Origin: an uncultured Sphingomonadales bacterium | GTDB taxonomy: Bacteria > Pseudomonadota > Alphaproteobacteria > Sphingomonadales > Sphingomonadaceae | Assembly: GCA_903911985.1 (NCBI GenBank) | Contig: CAIWFP010000096.1 | Location: 1 to 6,453 of the forward strand | DNA length: 6,453 nucleotides | Direction: 5' to 3' | In this document: piece after piece, positions 5,686-6,453 of the stretch | How the letters are laid out: each line of letters starts with the position of its first letter | How positions within the stretch are numbered: the first letter of the stretch is position 1 | The notes under the pieces: model-generated | The model's database searches: none | Seen by the model: the letters and a program-made list of their open reading frames with translations, nothing else | Told to the model about the DNA's origin: nothing | Translations under genes and position numbers: made by a program

Positions 5686-5864
5686 CGGGCGGGTCCTGTT
5701 GCGGTGCCCGCAGCCGGCGCCCCGGCAGGGAAACCGGGCAGGCCCAAGCGCACAAGATGCTGGCAGACCGGATGATTGGCAAGGGGGTGGGCGCAGGCCT
5801 TTTGCCACGATGTCCGGCACTGGACGACCGCCGTCACTTGCTTGGCCGGTGTTGCGAAAGCCAT
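5682..5864 (-). CDS. Tentative 60-residue Cys/His-containing ORF at the head of the mobA chain
   Basis: ATG at 5864, TGA at 5684-5682 overlapping the next ATG (ATGA). The product has three Cys (about residues 16, 24, 34) and His residues at about 26, 31 and 36 within CRTSW...CAHPL...HPVCQH, then an Ala/Gly/Pro tail. I do not recognise a family. The Cys/His spacing could suit metal binding, but this is speculative. There is no good ribosome site near the ATG, and GC at codon position 2 is high, which weakens the coding case. It is supported mainly by the overlap chain into mobA. From 5865 to the tRNA at 5921 I see nothing definite. Confidence 0.25.
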   Translation of the reverse strand: MAFATPAKQVTAVVQCRTSWQKACAHPLANHPVCQHLVRLGLPGFPAGAPAAGTATGPAR

Positions 5865-5920
5865 TGCGTCGGCGCGCCGCCTCGTTTAGGTGGCCGTCTC
5901 TCAGCGCAAGCTGCCAGGAT

Positions 5921-5994
5921 GGCCCGATGGCGGAGTGGTGACGTAGCGGACTGCAAATCCGCGCACCCCGGTTCGATTCCGGGTCGGGCCTCCA
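5921..5994 (+). tRNA. tRNA-Cys (anticodon GCA), CCA encoded
   Basis: All arms can be folded by eye. The acceptor stem pairs 5921-5927 with 5984-5990, followed by T and an encoded CCA (5992-5994). The anticodon stem is GCGGA/TCCGC around the loop CTGCAAA, with GCA at 5953-5955. The T arm is CCCGG/CCGGG around TTCGATT. It decodes both cysteine codons. Its 3' end faces an integrase gene, so it is a likely attachment site that has been kept or restored intact. Confidence 0.96.
5967..5994 (+). other. Likely attachment (att) region at the tRNA-Cys 3' end
   Basis: P4-type integrases commonly recombine within the 3' part of a tRNA gene, and the matching integrase starts 191 bp downstream. The exact core cannot be defined because the second copy, at the far end of the element, is outside the window. 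The span given is the T arm, 3' acceptor strand and CCA, as the most probable core. Confidence 0.5.
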
Positions 5995-6004
5995 ATTTTC
6001 CTTT

Positions 6005-6085
6005 CGCTGACGTTCGCTGGCGACTGGACAAACCCCAGAAAACCGCCATATTCCTACCCAACGCCAGCCGCTGGCGACCGCTGAC
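6005..6085. repeat. CGCTGGCGAC and CGCTGAC repeats downstream of the tRNA
   Basis: CGCTGGCGAC occurs at 6015-6024 and 6069-6078, 54 bp apart. CGCTGAC occurs at 6005-6011 and 6079-6085, placed in mirrored order around the longer unit. CGCCAGC-C-GCTGGCG (6062-6076) is a perfect 7-bp palindrome over the second copy. Short repeats between att core and int are typical of integrase arm-type or excisionase sites. That role is inferred here. Confidence 0.6.
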
Positions 6086-6087
6086 AA

Positions 6088-6132
6088 TCGGGGGCCTTCG
6101 CAACCAAAGGGGGGCTTTCTCGGGGGCCTTCG
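6088..6132. repeat. 13-bp direct repeat upstream of the integrase gene
   Basis: TCGGGGGCCTTCG stands at 6088-6100 and again at 6120-6132, 32 bp apart (about three helical turns). Its AGGCCCCC core recurs inverted at 6151-6158. This regular spacing suits protein binding on one face of the DNA. Integrase or a directionality factor are candidates. Confidence 0.6.
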
Positions 6133-6153
6133 GATTGGCGGCTTGCGCAGAGG

Positions 6154-6170
6154 CCCCCAACGGCTGGGGG
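6154..6170 (+). promoter_or_regulatory. GC hairpin just before the integrase ribosome site
   Basis: CCCCCA and TGGGGG form a 6-bp, almost all-GC stem with a 5-nt loop. It ends 3 nt before the GGGAGG ribosome site. It could restrain translation of integrase or mark an operator. It has no T tract, so it is not a good terminator. Confidence 0.35.
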
Positions 6171-6185
6171 TGTGGGAGGCCCGAT

Positions 6186-6453
6186 ATGCTGACCGATCTG
6201 GCGATCAAGAGCGCAAAGCCCCGCGAAGCCCCCTATAAAATGGGCGATTCTGGGGGCCTTTACCTGCAAGTCACCCCGACCGGGGGCAAGCTGTGGCGGC
6301 TGAAATATCGAATTGGTGGCAAGGAAAAGAAACTGTCGCTGGGGGCCTATCCCGCGATCGATCTGCCTGCCGCCCGCAAAGCCCGCGACGCTGCGAAAGA
6401 TCGCCTGGCCGAGGGGAACGACCCGGCTCTGATCAAGCAGCGCGAAAAGGCCG
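6186..6453 (+). CDS. int: P4-type tyrosine integrase, N-terminal part only (3' end beyond the window)
   Basis: Catalyses site-specific recombination between element and chromosome. Only the first 89 residues are visible. They form the arm-DNA-binding domain of the DUF4102 type (Pfam Arm-DNA-bind_3), with AIKSAKPREAPYKMGDSGGL, VTPTGGKLWRLKYR, KLSLGAYPAIDLPAARKAR and EGNDPALIKQREK, all in the family order. The catalytic Arg...His-x-x-Arg...Tyr domain would lie outside the window. The ATG at 6186 is set by GGGAGG (6174-6179) with a 6-nt spacer and by the family N-terminus (MLTDLAIKSAKP). The gene reads away from tRNA-Cys, as in many tRNA-integrated islands and prophages. Whether the full gene is intact cannot be told. 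Confidence 0.92.
   Translation, partial: MLTDLAIKSAKPREAPYKMGDSGGLYLQVTPTGGKLWRLKYRIGGKEKKLSLGAYPAIDLPAARKARDAAKDRLAEGNDPALIKQREKA

Noticed and set aside
5552..5782. 77-codon N-terminal extension of mobA from an ATG at 5782
   Set aside because: The extension is Pro/Arg-rich, has no family match, and the GTG at 5551 has a proper ribosome site directly before the MobA signature.
5864..5890. Possible tRNA promoter (TTGCGT ... TTTAGG)
   Set aside because: The spacing is only 15 nt and the -10 match is poor, so I do not annotate it.
5444..5941. Plus-strand 165-codon open frame across the mobA start region into the tRNA
   Set aside because: It overlaps mobA antisense and ends inside the tRNA. 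The Arg/Gly/Pro-rich sequence has no domain and there is no ribosome site.
5834..6208. Minus-strand open frames crossing the tRNA (for example with RPGIEPGCADLQSATSPLRH)
   Set aside because: This peptide is the well-known false translation of tRNA antisense sequence. The region is tRNA-Cys plus a non-coding spacer.
1..6453. CRISPR array, insertion sequence ends, origin or riboswitch
   Set aside because: No regularly spaced repeats of suitable length, no transposase, and no recognisable riboswitch core were found on reading both strands.

Overview
The window looks like chromosome of a high-GC alphaproteobacterium, most likely a sphingomonad (Novosphingobium-like). This is judged from the protein sequences (class I PhaC with a GYCVAG box, Ala/Pro-rich phasin, AlaC/DapL-type aminotransferase) and GC-rich codon use. 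The genus is an inference. Most of the window is ordinary core genome. The right end enters what appears to be an integrated mobile element, cut off by the window edge.

Left third (1-2800), minus strand: a polyhydroxyalkanoate (PHA) storage block. phaC (2627-714, probable GTG start) makes the polymer. A phasin gene (554 to beyond position 1) lies 159 bp downstream of it with its own promoter. That promoter is crowded by TGC/GCA-rich sites that match what I recall of the PhaR (PHA-sensing repressor) consensus. The phasin has two credible starts that differ by 92 residues.

Middle (2799-4981), plus strand: an AlaC/LL-diaminopimelate-type aminotransferase, divergent from phaC and followed by a strong hairpin. 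Then comes an orphan OmpR-type winged-helix regulator with a degenerate receiver-like N-terminus and an Arg-rich tail.

Right (5000-5864), minus strand: a mobA-like molybdenum cofactor guanylyltransferase with a probable GTG start. Two tentative mini-ORFs (60 and 45 codons) precede it, chained by ATGA and GTGA stop/start overlaps.

Right end (5921-6453), plus strand: an intact tRNA-Cys(GCA), a 191-bp repeat-rich spacer, then the 5' end of a P4-type tyrosine integrase running off the window. This is the classic layout of an element integrated at a tRNA 3' end. The cargo lies outside the window, so its nature cannot be judged. I see no CRISPR array, no insertion sequence and no complete new defence or biosynthetic system here.
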